Source of the DNA: Bacteroidota bacterium
Lineage (GTDB): Bacteria > Bacteroidota > Bacteroidia > B-17B0 > Aurantibacillaceae
NCBI GenBank assembly: GCA_025963735.1
Contig: JAOQAF010000068.1
Location: 1-35,594 of the forward strand
Reading direction: 5' to 3'
DNA: 35,594 nt
In this document: positions 17,814 to 27,103 of the stretch, piece by piece
How positions within the stretch are numbered: position 1 is the first letter of the stretch
Layout of the letters: each line of letters starts with the position of its first letter
Notes under the pieces: model-generated
What the model saw: only the letters and a program-made list of their open reading frames with translations
What the model was told of the DNA's origin: nothing
Databases searched by the model: none
Made by a program: the position numbers and the translations under genes

Positions 17814-19212
17814 TTTTCAATTTTGTATAATCAGGTTCCTTTAACGATTTCCAGTAATTTCCTTCAGGTGCGCCACTCAATGAATATTTTCCAAATACAA
17901 GCCAGTAAGATTCTTTTGTCATAGAATTAAAATGGATATAGCCACGTGAGTACTGGTAACTTTGACCAATGTTTAAACAAATGCCCGAAAAAACAAAAAT
18001 TAAAAATATAAATTTAAGTGGGTGAAACCATGTGGCTACTCTGTCGCTGTCAAGAAAATAAGTGCTAACAGCTGCAATTGGCATTGCAAGAAAGGCAATG
18101 TGCTGGCAAAAACCTCTTGCGCCAAAACATCCGCCAAAAAACCAGTCCCACCAACAACTTAAAATATAAAGATTAAGCAAGAGCACGAATGTTATACCAA
18201 TCTTTAGCTTTGACGCTTCTCCTTTTAAAAAAAACAAACCTATAAAGGACAAAATAATCAATGGCGTATACGTAATCCAGCCTTTCCGGTAACTAAAAAG
18301 AACGTTTAATACTTGCGGATCGTTCCAATAAAATTTTTCGCCGTTGGTTGCATACGAAGAATAAAAATACGACCCGGTATGATTTTTCCAGAAAATAAAT
18401 TGAGGAATCCAGATTAAAATAAAAATAACAAGCATGATAACCAGATGCGACCAGTTAGTCAGAAATTTAGAAACCTGAACTTTTAAAGAATTTAAATCAG
18501 TTACCCCCCATAAAACAAAAATTAATCCCACTAAAATTTCTGTAGGTCTGATCAAAGAAATTAAACTAATAAGAACACCTACAACCACAGAGCGGCCAAT
18601 AGTAACGTTATTGTGCCATTTATAACAGGCGAGTAAAAAAGCACTTATGAGAAAAAATAAATATCCATGCGTCATTTCACTATCACCATAGGTATAATAA
18701 AAAAGCATGGTTCCGAAAAAAACAATTGCCAGAGTAAATGCCGTAGTTCTTTCGGAGTAAAATTTAATTAAAAAATTACGCAGCAATATTAATCCAAGAA
18801 GAGAATAAAAAATGCTTCCCCAATGAAGGCAGGTTGAAAAAGGCTCACTGAATCCATCGAGCGGACTTTTTTGATTAAGCGCTATTTTGTACCCTAAAGC
18901 AAAAAAGGGGGAATACATTATGGCCATGCCGTAAGTTGCTCTCGTAACTATTTCGCCATTTGGCAATACCTGCAAAAAATCGGAAACCCCATTTGAAAAC
19001 TTAAAAGAATCATTATTACAAAACTTGGCGGGAAGATAACTGTAATAGTTAGCAACATCCCATTGAAAATTATTTTGGGTAAAATGCCATTTTCTCCAAA
19101 GGTCCATTGTGAAGAAAGAAAAACAAAAACAGAATATAATAAGCATGACCGAAGGTTTTGATAAGCCTGAGAAATCAGGAATAAGCCTGCTTAAATATTT
19201 TACTTTATTCAT
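17791..19212 (-). CDS. Multi-span GT-C-like membrane protein
   Basis: The 473-residue protein has about eleven spans and a first periplasmic loop (NNFQWDVANYYSYLPAKF, roughly residues 47-64) that contains acidic residues, as in GT-C glycosyltransferases of the ArnT/PMT type. Placement directly before a DPM1-like GT2 and DUF2304 supports a role in using polyprenyl-phosphate sugar. No named family is claimed. The start is 16 bases after scoB. Confidence 0.72.
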   Translation of the reverse strand: MNKVKYLSRLIPDFSGLSKPSVMLIIFCFCFSFFTMDLWRKWHFTQNNFQWDVANYYSYLPAKFCNNDSFKFSNGVSDFLQVLPNGEIVTRATYGMAIMYSPFFALGYKIALNQKSPLDGFSEPFSTCLHWGSIFYSLLGLILLRNFLIKFYSERTTAFTLAIVFFGTMLFYYTYGDSEMTHGYLFFLISAFLLACYKWHNNVTIGRSVVVGVLISLISLIRPTEILVGLIFVLWGVTDLNSLKVQVSKFLTNWSHLVIMLVIFILIWIPQFIFWKNHTGSYFYSSYATNGEKFYWNDPQVLNVLFSYRKGWITYTPLIILSFIGLFFLKGEASKLKIGITFVLLLNLYILSCWWDWFFGGCFGARGFCQHIAFLAMPIAAVSTYFLDSDRVATWFHPLKFIFLIFVFSGICLNIGQSYQYSRGYIHFNSMTKESYWLVFGKYSLSGAPEGNYWKSLKEPDYTKLKNGADRNQ

Positions 19213-19228
19213 TTAATGCTGAAAGAAA

Positions 19229-19885
19229 CTAAATAACCATTTCTTTAACTTCACCTTCTATTATTAATTTTCCGGCAGTGGCATTTTTAATTTCATCAAC
19301 CGAAATGCCCGGAGCACGCTCCAGTAAACGAAACCCGCCCTGAGGCAGCACATCATAAACTCCCAGCTCGGTAACTATTTTTTTAACGCACCTTACACCT
19401 GTTAAGGGTAGTTCGCATTTTGCAAGCAGTTTTGATTGGCCCGCTTTATTAACCTGTTGCATGGCAACAATAATGTTCTTTGCGCTTGCCACAAGATCCA
19501 TGGCGCCTCCCATGCCCTTCACCATTTTTCCCGGAATCTTCCAGTTGGCAATGTCGCCATCTTCACTTACTTCCATTGCACCTAAAATAGTAAGGTTAAC
19601 TTTTTGAGACCGGATCATACCAAAACTCATGGCGCTGTCAAAAATACTGGAGCCTTTTAACAATGTTATGGTTTGTTTTCCGGCATTGATGAGATCTGCA
19701 TCCTCTTCTCCTTCAAAAGGAAAAGGTCCCATGCCTAAAATTCCATTTTCTGATTGTAAAACAACATCAAACCCTTCAGGAATATAATTTGCAACAAGAG
19801 TTGGTATTCCAATCCCCAGGTTAACGAACATTCCGTTTTGTACTTCCTTTGCAATACGTTTTGCAATACCATTTTTATCAAGCAT
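19229..19885 (-). CDS. scoB: 3-oxoacid CoA-transferase subunit B
   Basis: The 218-residue protein has the catalytic segment VVLQSENGILGMG (Glu46 forms the CoA thioester), followed by the AMEVSEDGDIANWKIPGK signature of succinyl-CoA:acetoacetate (or butyrate-acetoacetate) CoA-transferase beta chains. Its partner scoA is not adjacent: an MBOAT/SGNH pair (19888-22337) lies between the two. The ATG is 2 bases after the SGNH gene stop, so translation is likely coupled to that gene. Confidence 0.95.
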   Translation of the reverse strand: MLDKNGIAKRIAKEVQNGMFVNLGIGIPTLVANYIPEGFDVVLQSENGILGMGPFPFEGEEDADLINAGKQTITLLKGSSIFDSAMSFGMIRSQKVNLTILGAMEVSEDGDIANWKIPGKMVKGMGGAMDLVASAKNIIVAMQQVNKAGQSKLLAKCELPLTGVRCVKKIVTELGVYDVLPQGGFRLLERAPGISVDEIKNATAGKLIIEGEVKEMVI

Positions 19886-19887
19886 GA

Positions 19888-20931
19888 TTAAAAAGCGGTT
19901 TTATATTTATTATTAAATTGTGTACTTAATGCTTTAGCCAGGTTCCGGGCAATTATCATCCTGCCTTTATAACTGTAGTGTTCTGTTGTCCAGCTCTGAT
20001 CTGTAAATTCTTTTCCTTTAACTAATTCCAGGTTATCCACCACTCTGCAGTTATTTCTATTATATCTTTTTACCAGATAATCTCTGTTTTGTTTCATTAA
20101 AAATACTAATTCTTTACCAACCAGACTGTCGGCATACTCCATGTTTTCAGCCAAAAGGTTAAGGTATAAATTTACATTATTTTTGTGGCACCAGCCAGCT
20201 ATAAAATCGAAATCTTTAATACGCGGATTTTCATCTTCAATATTAAACGCGTATGTTTTAACGTAATGGCAGGCGAGTGTTATTTTCTCTGTATCCCAGC
20301 TGCCATCGGGCTTGATATATGTACCCTGAGCCATTTCATAATCCCATTCGCGAACAGTTTTATGCGCTGATTTAAAAGGAAATTTCAGGCGGGTTGTTTC
20401 CCATTCCTTTATCATATCCTGATCGCGCTGCTGTTCGGTTTTATTATCGAAGGCATTTAACGAAAGTAAAAACCTGTTTATAATGTTGGGGTATGGCTTT
20501 AATAAAACAACCGATTCCTGCAAAGGTGTTTCCAGTTTTGAATTGATCCAGGTGGCATCAAATGAGCGCAGGTTAAGCGTAACAACTATTGCTTTAGGTT
20601 TATGTTCCTTTACATTAACCTGGGTAATCCAGTGCTTATAAATTCCGGCGTGAGTTGCCGCTTTATTGATAGCGGTAATTTTTAAAGAAGGAAAAAACAA
20701 GTTAGTAATCTCTGAAATACTGTTTTGTATTGAGTCTGATGGTTGCGTAGAAAAATTAGAAGACTCCGCAAAATAAAAAATATCGGTATTGTTCTGTTCT
20801 TTTTTTATTTCCTGAACCTCTTCGCATTTTTCATTTAAATCTTTTTTATACAATGTAAAATTATAAATGAGGTTAAGTATCGCGATTACAACCACGATGC
20901 CAAAAATTCTTATTATTATTTTTTTAATCAT
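19888..20931 (-). CDS. SGNH-like envelope protein, partner of MBOAT-2
   Basis: Starting at the ATG that overlaps the MBOAT-2 stop (TAATG at 20931) gives 347 residues beginning MIKKIIIRIFGIVVV, a signal anchor. The frame is also open upstream to 21015, but that is MBOAT-2 coding sequence. Possible catalytic features are FAESSN (Ser57/58, where SGNH proteins have GDS or GSS) and WTTEHYSYKGR (Glu317-His318, like the C-terminal D/E-x-x-H block). It resembles DltD/AlgX-type partners only in layout, with no strong sequence match recognised. Position after an MBOAT supports the role. Confidence 0.75.
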   Translation of the reverse strand: MIKKIIIRIFGIVVVIAILNLIYNFTLYKKDLNEKCEEVQEIKKEQNNTDIFYFAESSNFSTQPSDSIQNSISEITNLFFPSLKITAINKAATHAGIYKHWITQVNVKEHKPKAIVVTLNLRSFDATWINSKLETPLQESVVLLKPYPNIINRFLLSLNAFDNKTEQQRDQDMIKEWETTRLKFPFKSAHKTVREWDYEMAQGTYIKPDGSWDTEKITLACHYVKTYAFNIEDENPRIKDFDFIAGWCHKNNVNLYLNLLAENMEYADSLVGKELVFLMKQNRDYLVKRYNRNNCRVVDNLELVKGKEFTDQSWTTEHYSYKGRMIIARNLAKALSTQFNNKYKTAF

Positions 20932-22337
20932 TAAAACTGAAAATAAATAAAAGTAAATTTCTGAGTACCGGCCATAGCCATCAGGCAAAATATAAATAAA
21001 GCATACATGGCCCACCGTGCCGGGGCTTTAACGGCACCCAGGCGTTTATCAAACCTGGAGTTATAAACCAGTATATCAATTATTATTATCACGCAACTAA
21101 ATATTACCGCATAGTTAATTTGTTCTGGCATGGCCGGAACATGCCAATTTCTAACCATCGCTTTGATTATATTTTTCGCTTTGTCAAACGTTTCGGCCCT
21201 GAAAAATATCCAGATAAAGGAAGTAACAATAAATGTTTTAAGAGTTAACATGATATTTAAAATGTTCCATTCTTTTGTAATATTTATTCCAAATACTTTA
21301 GAGGTAAAACGTTCGAGCAAAATCATTAATCCGTGTAAAGCCCCCCACACCACAAAGGTCCAGCTTGCCCCATGCCATAACCCGCTTATCATAAAAACAA
21401 TAAGAATATTAATGCACCAGCGCGGCAATTTAACTCTGTTACCACCCAGGGGAATGTAGAGGTAATCTCTGAACCAGCTGCTTAATGAAATATGCCAGCG
21501 TGTCCAGAATTCAGTTATGCTTTTAGATAAATAGGGAGTATTAAAATTATCCATGATCTTAATTCCCAATAAGCGTGCACTGCCAAGAGCAATGGTAGAG
21601 TACCCGAAAAAATCGGCATAAATTTGAAAAGAAAATAAAACAACCGCTAGAATCACTTCACCCGAATTATATTTTAACGGATCGGTGTATACAAGGTTAA
21701 CATACGGAGCAATGTTATCAGCTACAACCATTTTTACAAACAGGCCAAATAAAATCATTCTGAAACCATTTGAAAAATTTTCATATTTAGGTTTATGATC
21801 CTGTTTTAATTCGTTGCCTAAAGTATCGTACCGTTCAATGGGACCGGCTACCATTTGAGGGAAGAATAAAACATAATTGGCAAAATAACCAAGATGCCGT
21901 TCGGCTTTTTGCCTGCCCCTGTACACTTCAATAGTGTAGCTCATGGATTGAAAGGTGTGGAACGATAAGCCAATGGGAAGGATGATGTTAAGGTTAACCG
22001 GATCAAATTCTCTGCCAAACAAATTAAAAACAGTAACGAGGTTATCATTAAAAAAATTAAAGTATTTAAAAAAAGCAAGCAGGGCAATGTTAGCCGTAAG
22101 GCTGCCTATAAGATAAAACAACCGAAGCTTACCGTTTAATTTTTCAATGGTTAGGGCCGAAACATAATCAATTAAAATAATAAGAAAAAGAATGAGAATA
22201 TATTTGGGTACAAATACCATATAAAAATAGCAGCTGGCTATAAAAATAAGTATCCATCTGAACCTGAAGGGAAGGAGATAATATAAACCAACTACAATTG
22301 GTAGAAAAATAAGGAAGTGTAGTGAGTTAAATAACAC
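20931..22337 (-). CDS. MBOAT O-acyltransferase (AlgI-like), copy 2
   Basis: The 468-residue membrane O-acyltransferase has the signatures PQMVAGPIERY (160-170), FSFQIYADFFGYSTIALG (235-252), TRWHISLSSWFRDYLYIPLG (279-298, His282) and WHGASWTF (catalytic His322). It lies between scoA (15-base gap) and its SGNH-like partner (TAATG overlap). Compared with copy 1 it keeps the motifs but differs in most other positions, so the two pairs probably modify different polymers or positions (inference). Confidence 0.93.
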   Translation of the reverse strand: MLFNSLHFLIFLPIVVGLYYLLPFRFRWILIFIASCYFYMVFVPKYILILFLIILIDYVSALTIEKLNGKLRLFYLIGSLTANIALLAFFKYFNFFNDNLVTVFNLFGREFDPVNLNIILPIGLSFHTFQSMSYTIEVYRGRQKAERHLGYFANYVLFFPQMVAGPIERYDTLGNELKQDHKPKYENFSNGFRMILFGLFVKMVVADNIAPYVNLVYTDPLKYNSGEVILAVVLFSFQIYADFFGYSTIALGSARLLGIKIMDNFNTPYLSKSITEFWTRWHISLSSWFRDYLYIPLGGNRVKLPRWCINILIVFMISGLWHGASWTFVVWGALHGLMILLERFTSKVFGINITKEWNILNIMLTLKTFIVTSFIWIFFRAETFDKAKNIIKAMVRNWHVPAMPEQINYAVIFSCVIIIIDILVYNSRFDKRLGAVKAPARWAMYALFIFCLMAMAGTQKFTFIYFQF

Positions 22338-22352
22338 GTGATCTTGTAAAAG

Positions 22353-23063
22353 TTATTTTTTTCTTACTGTAATTTGTTCAATGCGTTTTTCATACTTTTC
22401 GCCCTGAAAAATGCGGTGGACATATATTCCCGGCGTGTGAATGTGGTCAGGATCCAATTCACCGGCAGGAACCAGCTGTTCTACCTCAGCAATGGTAATT
22501 TTTCCGGCCATTGCCATCATGGGATTAAAATTGCGGGCGGTACTTTTATAAATAAGGTTTCCGGCAGTATCGCCCTTCCAGGCTTTTACTATCGCAAAGT
22601 CCGATTCAAAAGCAGCTTCCATCAAATAATCTTTTTCTTCGCCGTTAAATTTAAATTTACGCACTTCTTTGCCTATAGCAACTTCGGTACCCACTCCTGC
22701 TGGAGTATAAATAGCCGGCATGCCATATCCGGCGGCCATGCATCGGGTTGCCAGCGTACCCTGCGGCACAAGCTCAACTTCCAGTTCACCGCTTAACATC
22801 TGACGTTCAAATTCGGCGTTTTCTCCCACATAGCTCGATATCATTTTTTTTATCTGTTTTGTTTGAAGGAGTAAACCAAGACCGAAATCATCGACGCCCG
22901 CATTGTTACTTATACAGGTAAGATTTTTCACTCCCATTTTTACCAGCTGGGCAATGCAGTTTTCCGGAATGCCGCATAAGCCAAATCCGCCTACCATTAA
23001 AATCATTCCGTCTTTAATATCTTTTGTTGCTTCTTCAACATTTTTTACAACTCTGCTAATCAT
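22353..23063 (-). CDS. scoA: 3-oxoacid CoA-transferase subunit A
   Basis: The 236-residue protein has the CoA-transferase alpha-chain signature ([13 protein letters not shown], 25-37) and the [11 protein letters not shown] segment. With scoB it forms the enzyme that moves CoA between succinyl-CoA (or acetyl-CoA) and acetoacetate or a related acid. Normally scoA and scoB are adjacent, whereas here 2.5 kb carrying two acyltransferase genes separates them on the same strand. It starts 10 bases after the upstream membrane-protein gene. Confidence 0.95.
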   Translation of the reverse strand: MISRVVKNVEEATKDIKDGMILMVGGFGLCGIPENCIAQLVKMGVKNLTCISNNAGVDDFGLGLLLQTKQIKKMISSYVGENAEFERQMLSGELEVELVPQGTLATRCMAAGYGMPAIYTPAGVGTEVAIGKEVRKFKFNGEEKDYLMEAAFESDFAIVKAWKGDTAGNLIYKSTARNFNPMMAMAGKITIAEVEQLVPAGELDPDHIHTPGIYVHRIFQGEKYEKRIEQITVRKK

Positions 23064-23073
23064 ATTGTGTAAT

Positions 23074-24627
23074 TTATTTTTGCGTTAATTTAGGGAAGTA
23101 TTCTCCTTTAGGGTAATAAAATTTTTCTACAATAAGAAACTCATATTGTTCGGTTTTGATAGTATCTTTTATGACGAATTTTTTTTTCATGGCTTCGGGT
23201 AAAAAAGAATCACTGATCACAAAATCAAAATCTCCTTCGTGAAACCAATTTATATTGGCACCGCTTTCACAAATATTACCCCCGGGAAATGCTGAAAGAA
23301 CCTGAATATGATTATGCGATAATAAACTTGCACGCTTGGCGGTCCAGTATTCGGCAATTCCACGCTTAAGATTATGTTTTACACACACACTATCAATCAA
23401 TTTTACATCGGCGGGATAATAACTGAAAAAATTGGTTAAGCCCGCTGAACTGAATTTAACAGCAAAAAGAAAACCAAAAAGTATCAATAAAACCGGCGCA
23501 ATAAAACGAGTGAACGTGAAAACTTTATATTTTTCGAGTACAAAAGCAAAAGCTATGGTAAAAATAATTCCTGACAAATAAAAGGGATGCACGTTATATC
23601 GCAGGGTATCCCATCCTGTATAATTGCCATTAAGAATTGGTGCCGGAAAAACGCTAAGACAGAATACAACAAAATATACCAGCATAAAAAGCAGCGGGTA
23701 AGGCATTTTACCCGCCTTTCGAATACATATAATCAAAAGTACAATCATTGATAAAACAGTAAAAATAATTGTAAAGCTTCTGAATCCGGGAGTTGTAATA
23801 TATATTGCCATTTGATCGATAAACATGTCAAACGAGGGCTTAATGTTTTCAAAAGCGTATATTTTATGAGGATCTGCAAAATTAAACACCTTGCTTTCTT
23901 TAACAACTTTAAAAAGGAGGATGGCCCCAACACTGCCTGTAATAACACTTGAAATAAACATTAAATGAGACTTTAATCTTTCCCGCTTTGCAGTTAACAG
24001 CATGGTTATTATAAAAGGGAAACAAAACATGACGAAAAATAAAATGTCGCTAAAACCAAAAATGAAGGAAAGAATAAACATCCATATATATTTGAATATA
24101 TTCTTAAGCGGACCAAGATATACAGCTAATAGTATCAAAGTATTTACAAAGGCCCCGGAATGATAAGAAGGCTGCGTGAGAAAAAAAGCGAACAGAAAAT
24201 CGTGACTGAAGTAAAAGCTCTCTAAATAAAACATGGAAAAAAACACCGGAATAAGCCATACATACTTTTTTAAAGGTGGTTGAACTACCTTAATAAAAAT
24301 ATAAGACATTAGCAGGCATATAACCATTACCTGAACTAAACTGTAAATAAAACTTGTTGTAAAAACAGTAGACTTGAAAATAAAAATAATTAAAAAGTAA
24401 AGTGTAAAATCAGGAAATAGCGCAGGTGCCGCGGCAAAACTCCATCCTTTAATATCACCATGATTTACAAAAATATCTTTATAAACATAGTAAGGACCAA
24501 GTGAATCTGAATAAAAAACCAGATAAAATTTTGAATCTTCAAACAAGGAATAACCGGACACTATGCAACCCAGCAACACTAAGTACGCTACCACAATAAG
24601 TTTGTTTTCCTTTAAAAATTTCAGCAT
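23074..24627 (-). CDS. Large multi-span membrane protein, unknown
   Basis: The 517-residue protein has about eleven hydrophobic spans and a soluble C-terminal domain of ~110 residues (about 407-517). An early periplasmic loop ([12 protein letters not shown], near residues 42-53) and the general shape suggest a GT-C-like glycosyltransferase or a dolichyl-phosphate-sugar mannosyltransferase relative, but I see no decisive motif. It is the second gene of the run, 36 bases after PBP1a and 10 before scoA. Confidence 0.72.
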   Translation of the reverse strand: MLKFLKENKLIVVAYLVLLGCIVSGYSLFEDSKFYLVFYSDSLGPYYVYKDIFVNHGDIKGWSFAAAPALFPDFTLYFLIIFIFKSTVFTTSFIYSLVQVMVICLLMSYIFIKVVQPPLKKYVWLIPVFFSMFYLESFYFSHDFLFAFFLTQPSYHSGAFVNTLILLAVYLGPLKNIFKYIWMFILSFIFGFSDILFFVMFCFPFIITMLLTAKRERLKSHLMFISSVITGSVGAILLFKVVKESKVFNFADPHKIYAFENIKPSFDMFIDQMAIYITTPGFRSFTIIFTVLSMIVLLIICIRKAGKMPYPLLFMLVYFVVFCLSVFPAPILNGNYTGWDTLRYNVHPFYLSGIIFTIAFAFVLEKYKVFTFTRFIAPVLLILFGFLFAVKFSSAGLTNFFSYYPADVKLIDSVCVKHNLKRGIAEYWTAKRASLLSHNHIQVLSAFPGGNICESGANINWFHEGDFDFVISDSFLPEAMKKKFVIKDTIKTEQYEFLIVEKFYYPKGEYFPKLTQK

Positions 24628-24663
24628 TGCGATTAATTCTTATTGCCTAAGTGTGAATTAAAT

Positions 24664-26916
24664 TTATTCAAACTCGTTAAACTCAATACTTCCATCATTA
24701 TCCTTTGAGTCGTATTTGCTGCAATCAAGCTCTAAATTAGGGTCAAGGTTTTTTGGTCGTGGAAAATCACCTTTACTTACCTTTAAAAGTTTATCGGCAT
24801 ATACCTTACTGAAAAATTTACCCCATATTGGCAGAGCCATTGTAGCCCCCTGACCCTCTACCATGGAGTTAAAATGCACACTACGGTCTTCGCCTCCAAC
24901 CCAGGCGCCCGCTACAAGTTCGGGGGTTAAGCCCATAAACCATCCATCGGCGTTTTTTTGAGTGGTTCCGGTTTTACCTGCAATCTGATTCATTAATTTA
25001 TGTCGCGAACGTAATCGTGAACCTGTTCCTCCATCCACTACGCCACGCATTAGCTGAATCATTACATAGGCTTTTTCTTCACTGAATACCTCATCTGTTG
25101 CAGGAATAAACTCTTCAAGCACCTTACCGTTTTTATCTTCAATGCGGGTTATAAATGTTGGTTGAATGTAAGTTCCTTTATTTGCAAACGTTGAGTTGGC
25201 AGCTACCATTTCAAACACGTTGATATCCGCTGTTCCTAAACATATTGAAGGAACTTCAGGTATTTCGGAAGTAATGCCCAACCGTTTTACCAGGTTAACA
25301 ACGGCATGCGGACCGTATTGTTTCATCACCCACGCAGTTATATAATTAATAGAATTGGCAAGCGCTTTTTTAAGCGTTATCATTTTCCCGTTGTTTTTAT
25401 CGTTTGGTCCATCAGAGTTTTCGGGACACCAGTCTGTTCCATCAGGCAAGGCAATGCAGGTCTTTACATTGGGCACCTGGTGACAAGGCGAGTATCCTTC
25501 CTGTATAGCAAGCGCGTACACAAAAGGTTTAAAGGTAGAACCCACCTGCCGCTTGCTAACTTTAACGTGATCATATTTAAAATGCTTATGATTGATACCA
25601 CCTACCCATGCCTTTACATATCCGGTTTGTGGTTCCATGGCCATGAAGCCTGTTTGCAAAAATCCTTTGTAATATTTAATGCTGTCGAAGGGAGTCATCA
25701 GTGTATCAACATCGCCGCGCAAGCTGTAAACGGTCATTTGCACCGGTTTGTAAAAAGTAGCTACAATTTTATCATGACTAAGTCCTTGTTTTTTCCCTGA
25801 ACGGTATCGGTCGCTGCGCTTTATGGAAGAGTTCATTATGTTTTCAATCTCTTCCTTGTTTACGTTCCATGCAAAAGGCGCGTTCTTTTTTTGCTTCAGA
25901 TCCTTATTAAACATGCGCTGCAGTTCCTGCATGTGCTCATTTACTGATTCCTCGGCGTGTTTCTGCATCCGCGAATCAATGGTGGTAAAAATTTTTAAAC
26001 CATCTTTATAAATATTGTAGGGTTTTTCGGTATCAGGATTAATATGTTTTTCGCACCAGGCTTTTAAAACATTATCACGTAAGTATTCCCTGAAATAAGG
26101 AGCAAGTCCGTCGTTATGATTTTCGGGATGAAAACTTAAGGCCAATGGCAGCGCTTTTAAACTATCGTATTTTTGTTTGGTAAGGTAGCCGTACTTTACC
26201 ATTTGGAACATCACTACATTCCGCCGGTGCATAGTGGTATCATGATGCCTGATGGGATTAAATAGTGCGGGGTTTTTAGCCATGCCTATTAACATGGCTG
26301 CCTGTTCAATTTTTAAACTATCCTGCCCCCGGTTAAAATAAATTTGTGAAGCCGATTTAACTCCTACCGCTAAATTCAAAAAATCAAATTTATTGAGATA
26401 CAGGCTCATGATCTCGTCTTTGGTATAAAGCTTCTCAAGGCGGGTGGCTATGATCCACTCTTTCATTTTACGAACAATCAAACCCGGCTTGCTCAATTTT
26501 TCGTCGCGCGGAAACATCATTTTAGCCAGTTGCTGGGTAATGGTGCTTCCACCGCCCTTACTTCCACCGGTAAGCGCACCCGAAAGAGATCTTCCCAGCG
26601 CTTTTATATCCACCCCGCTGTGTTCATAGAATCGCGCGTCCTCCGTTGCTATCAAAGCATTCACCAGATCTTTATCGAGCTGACTGAAACTAACATTCAC
26701 GCGGTTTTCGCTGTAATACTTGCCAAGGATCTTCATATCGCCACTGTACACAACAGTTGCCAGGTTGTTTTTGGGATTAAGAAGTTCATCCACTTTAGGC
26801 AGGGAGCCAAAAGTACCCATGCTGATAAACAGAATGAGCAGAAAAATAAGGATCACAGGACTTAAAAATAAGATCCATAACCATTTAATGAATTTAGCTG
26901 GGGGCTTCTTGGCCAT
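24664..26916 (-). CDS. mrcA: Penicillin-binding protein 1A (bifunctional class A PBP)
   Basis: This inner-membrane peptidoglycan synthase has 750 residues. It has one N-terminal membrane anchor (about 12-33), a GT51 glycosyltransferase domain with catalytic Glu92 in TEDARFYEHSG and GGGSTITQQLAK (121-132), and a transpeptidase domain with S460-TF-K463, S522-I-N524 and K648-TGT. The C-terminus ends in an acidic segment with an EF-hand-like loop (SKDNDGSIEFNE), which is unusual for the family. It is the first gene of the minus-strand run that continues into the polysaccharide locus. Confidence 0.95.
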   Translation of the reverse strand: MAKKPPAKFIKWLWILFLSPVILIFLLILFISMGTFGSLPKVDELLNPKNNLATVVYSGDMKILGKYYSENRVNVSFSQLDKDLVNALIATEDARFYEHSGVDIKALGRSLSGALTGGSKGGGSTITQQLAKMMFPRDEKLSKPGLIVRKMKEWIIATRLEKLYTKDEIMSLYLNKFDFLNLAVGVKSASQIYFNRGQDSLKIEQAAMLIGMAKNPALFNPIRHHDTTMHRRNVVMFQMVKYGYLTKQKYDSLKALPLALSFHPENHNDGLAPYFREYLRDNVLKAWCEKHINPDTEKPYNIYKDGLKIFTTIDSRMQKHAEESVNEHMQELQRMFNKDLKQKKNAPFAWNVNKEEIENIMNSSIKRSDRYRSGKKQGLSHDKIVATFYKPVQMTVYSLRGDVDTLMTPFDSIKYYKGFLQTGFMAMEPQTGYVKAWVGGINHKHFKYDHVKVSKRQVGSTFKPFVYALAIQEGYSPCHQVPNVKTCIALPDGTDWCPENSDGPNDKNNGKMITLKKALANSINYITAWVMKQYGPHAVVNLVKRLGITSEIPEVPSICLGTADINVFEMVAANSTFANKGTYIQPTFITRIEDKNGKVLEEFIPATDEVFSEEKAYVMIQLMRGVVDGGTGSRLRSRHKLMNQIAGKTGTTQKNADGWFMGLTPELVAGAWVGGEDRSVHFNSMVEGQGATMALPIWGKFFSKVYADKLLKVSKGDFPRPKNLDPNLELDCSKYDSKDNDGSIEFNEFE

Positions 26917-26981
26917 AAATATGGGTAAAAATACTAAAAAGACACAAGGAGAAGCGTGAAATAAACTAAAATTTATAAGAA

Positions 26982-27025
26982 ACTGTTAGTGATACTCATA
27001 CATTACTCACATGACACTTAACAGT
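26982..27025. repeat. Inverted repeat in the PBP1A-regulator intergenic region
   Basis: ACTGTTA (26982-26988) and TAACAGT (27019-27025) are perfect reverse complements separated by 30 bases. GTG and CAC beside them extend the symmetry with a one-base offset. It lies between the divergent mrcA and XRE genes, so it could be a regulator site or only a chance match. Confidence 0.35.
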
Positions 27026-27065
27026 AAAAGGTTCAAAATATTTTTTTAAAAGCGTTTGCGAATAC

Positions 27066-27101
27066 CCATAATTTGTAGTAATTTTAAACTATAATTTATA
27101 G
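27066..27101. promoter_or_regulatory. Candidate operator pair of the XRE/S24 regulator
   Basis: CTATAA-T-TTATAG (27089-27101) is a perfect 13-bp palindrome ending 2 bases before the regulator's ATG. A second copy, CCATAATTTGTAG (27066-27078), matches at 11 of 13 positions with start-to-start spacing of 23 bases, about two helical turns. Self-binding by a phage-repressor-like XRE/S24 protein is the natural interpretation, but it is inference. Confidence 0.5.
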
Positions 27102-27103
27102 CA

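Noticed and set aside
22374-22796. 140-codon open frame antisense to scoA
   Set aside because: Shadow of a well-conserved CoA-transferase gene.
11168-24627. Horizontal island with mobile elements
   Set aside because: No transposase, integrase, tRNA or flanking repeat was seen, and base composition looks like the rest of the window.
25306-25800. 164-codon open frame antisense to mrcA
   Set aside because: It lies fully inside the conserved transpeptidase region on the other strand, with no domain or leader.
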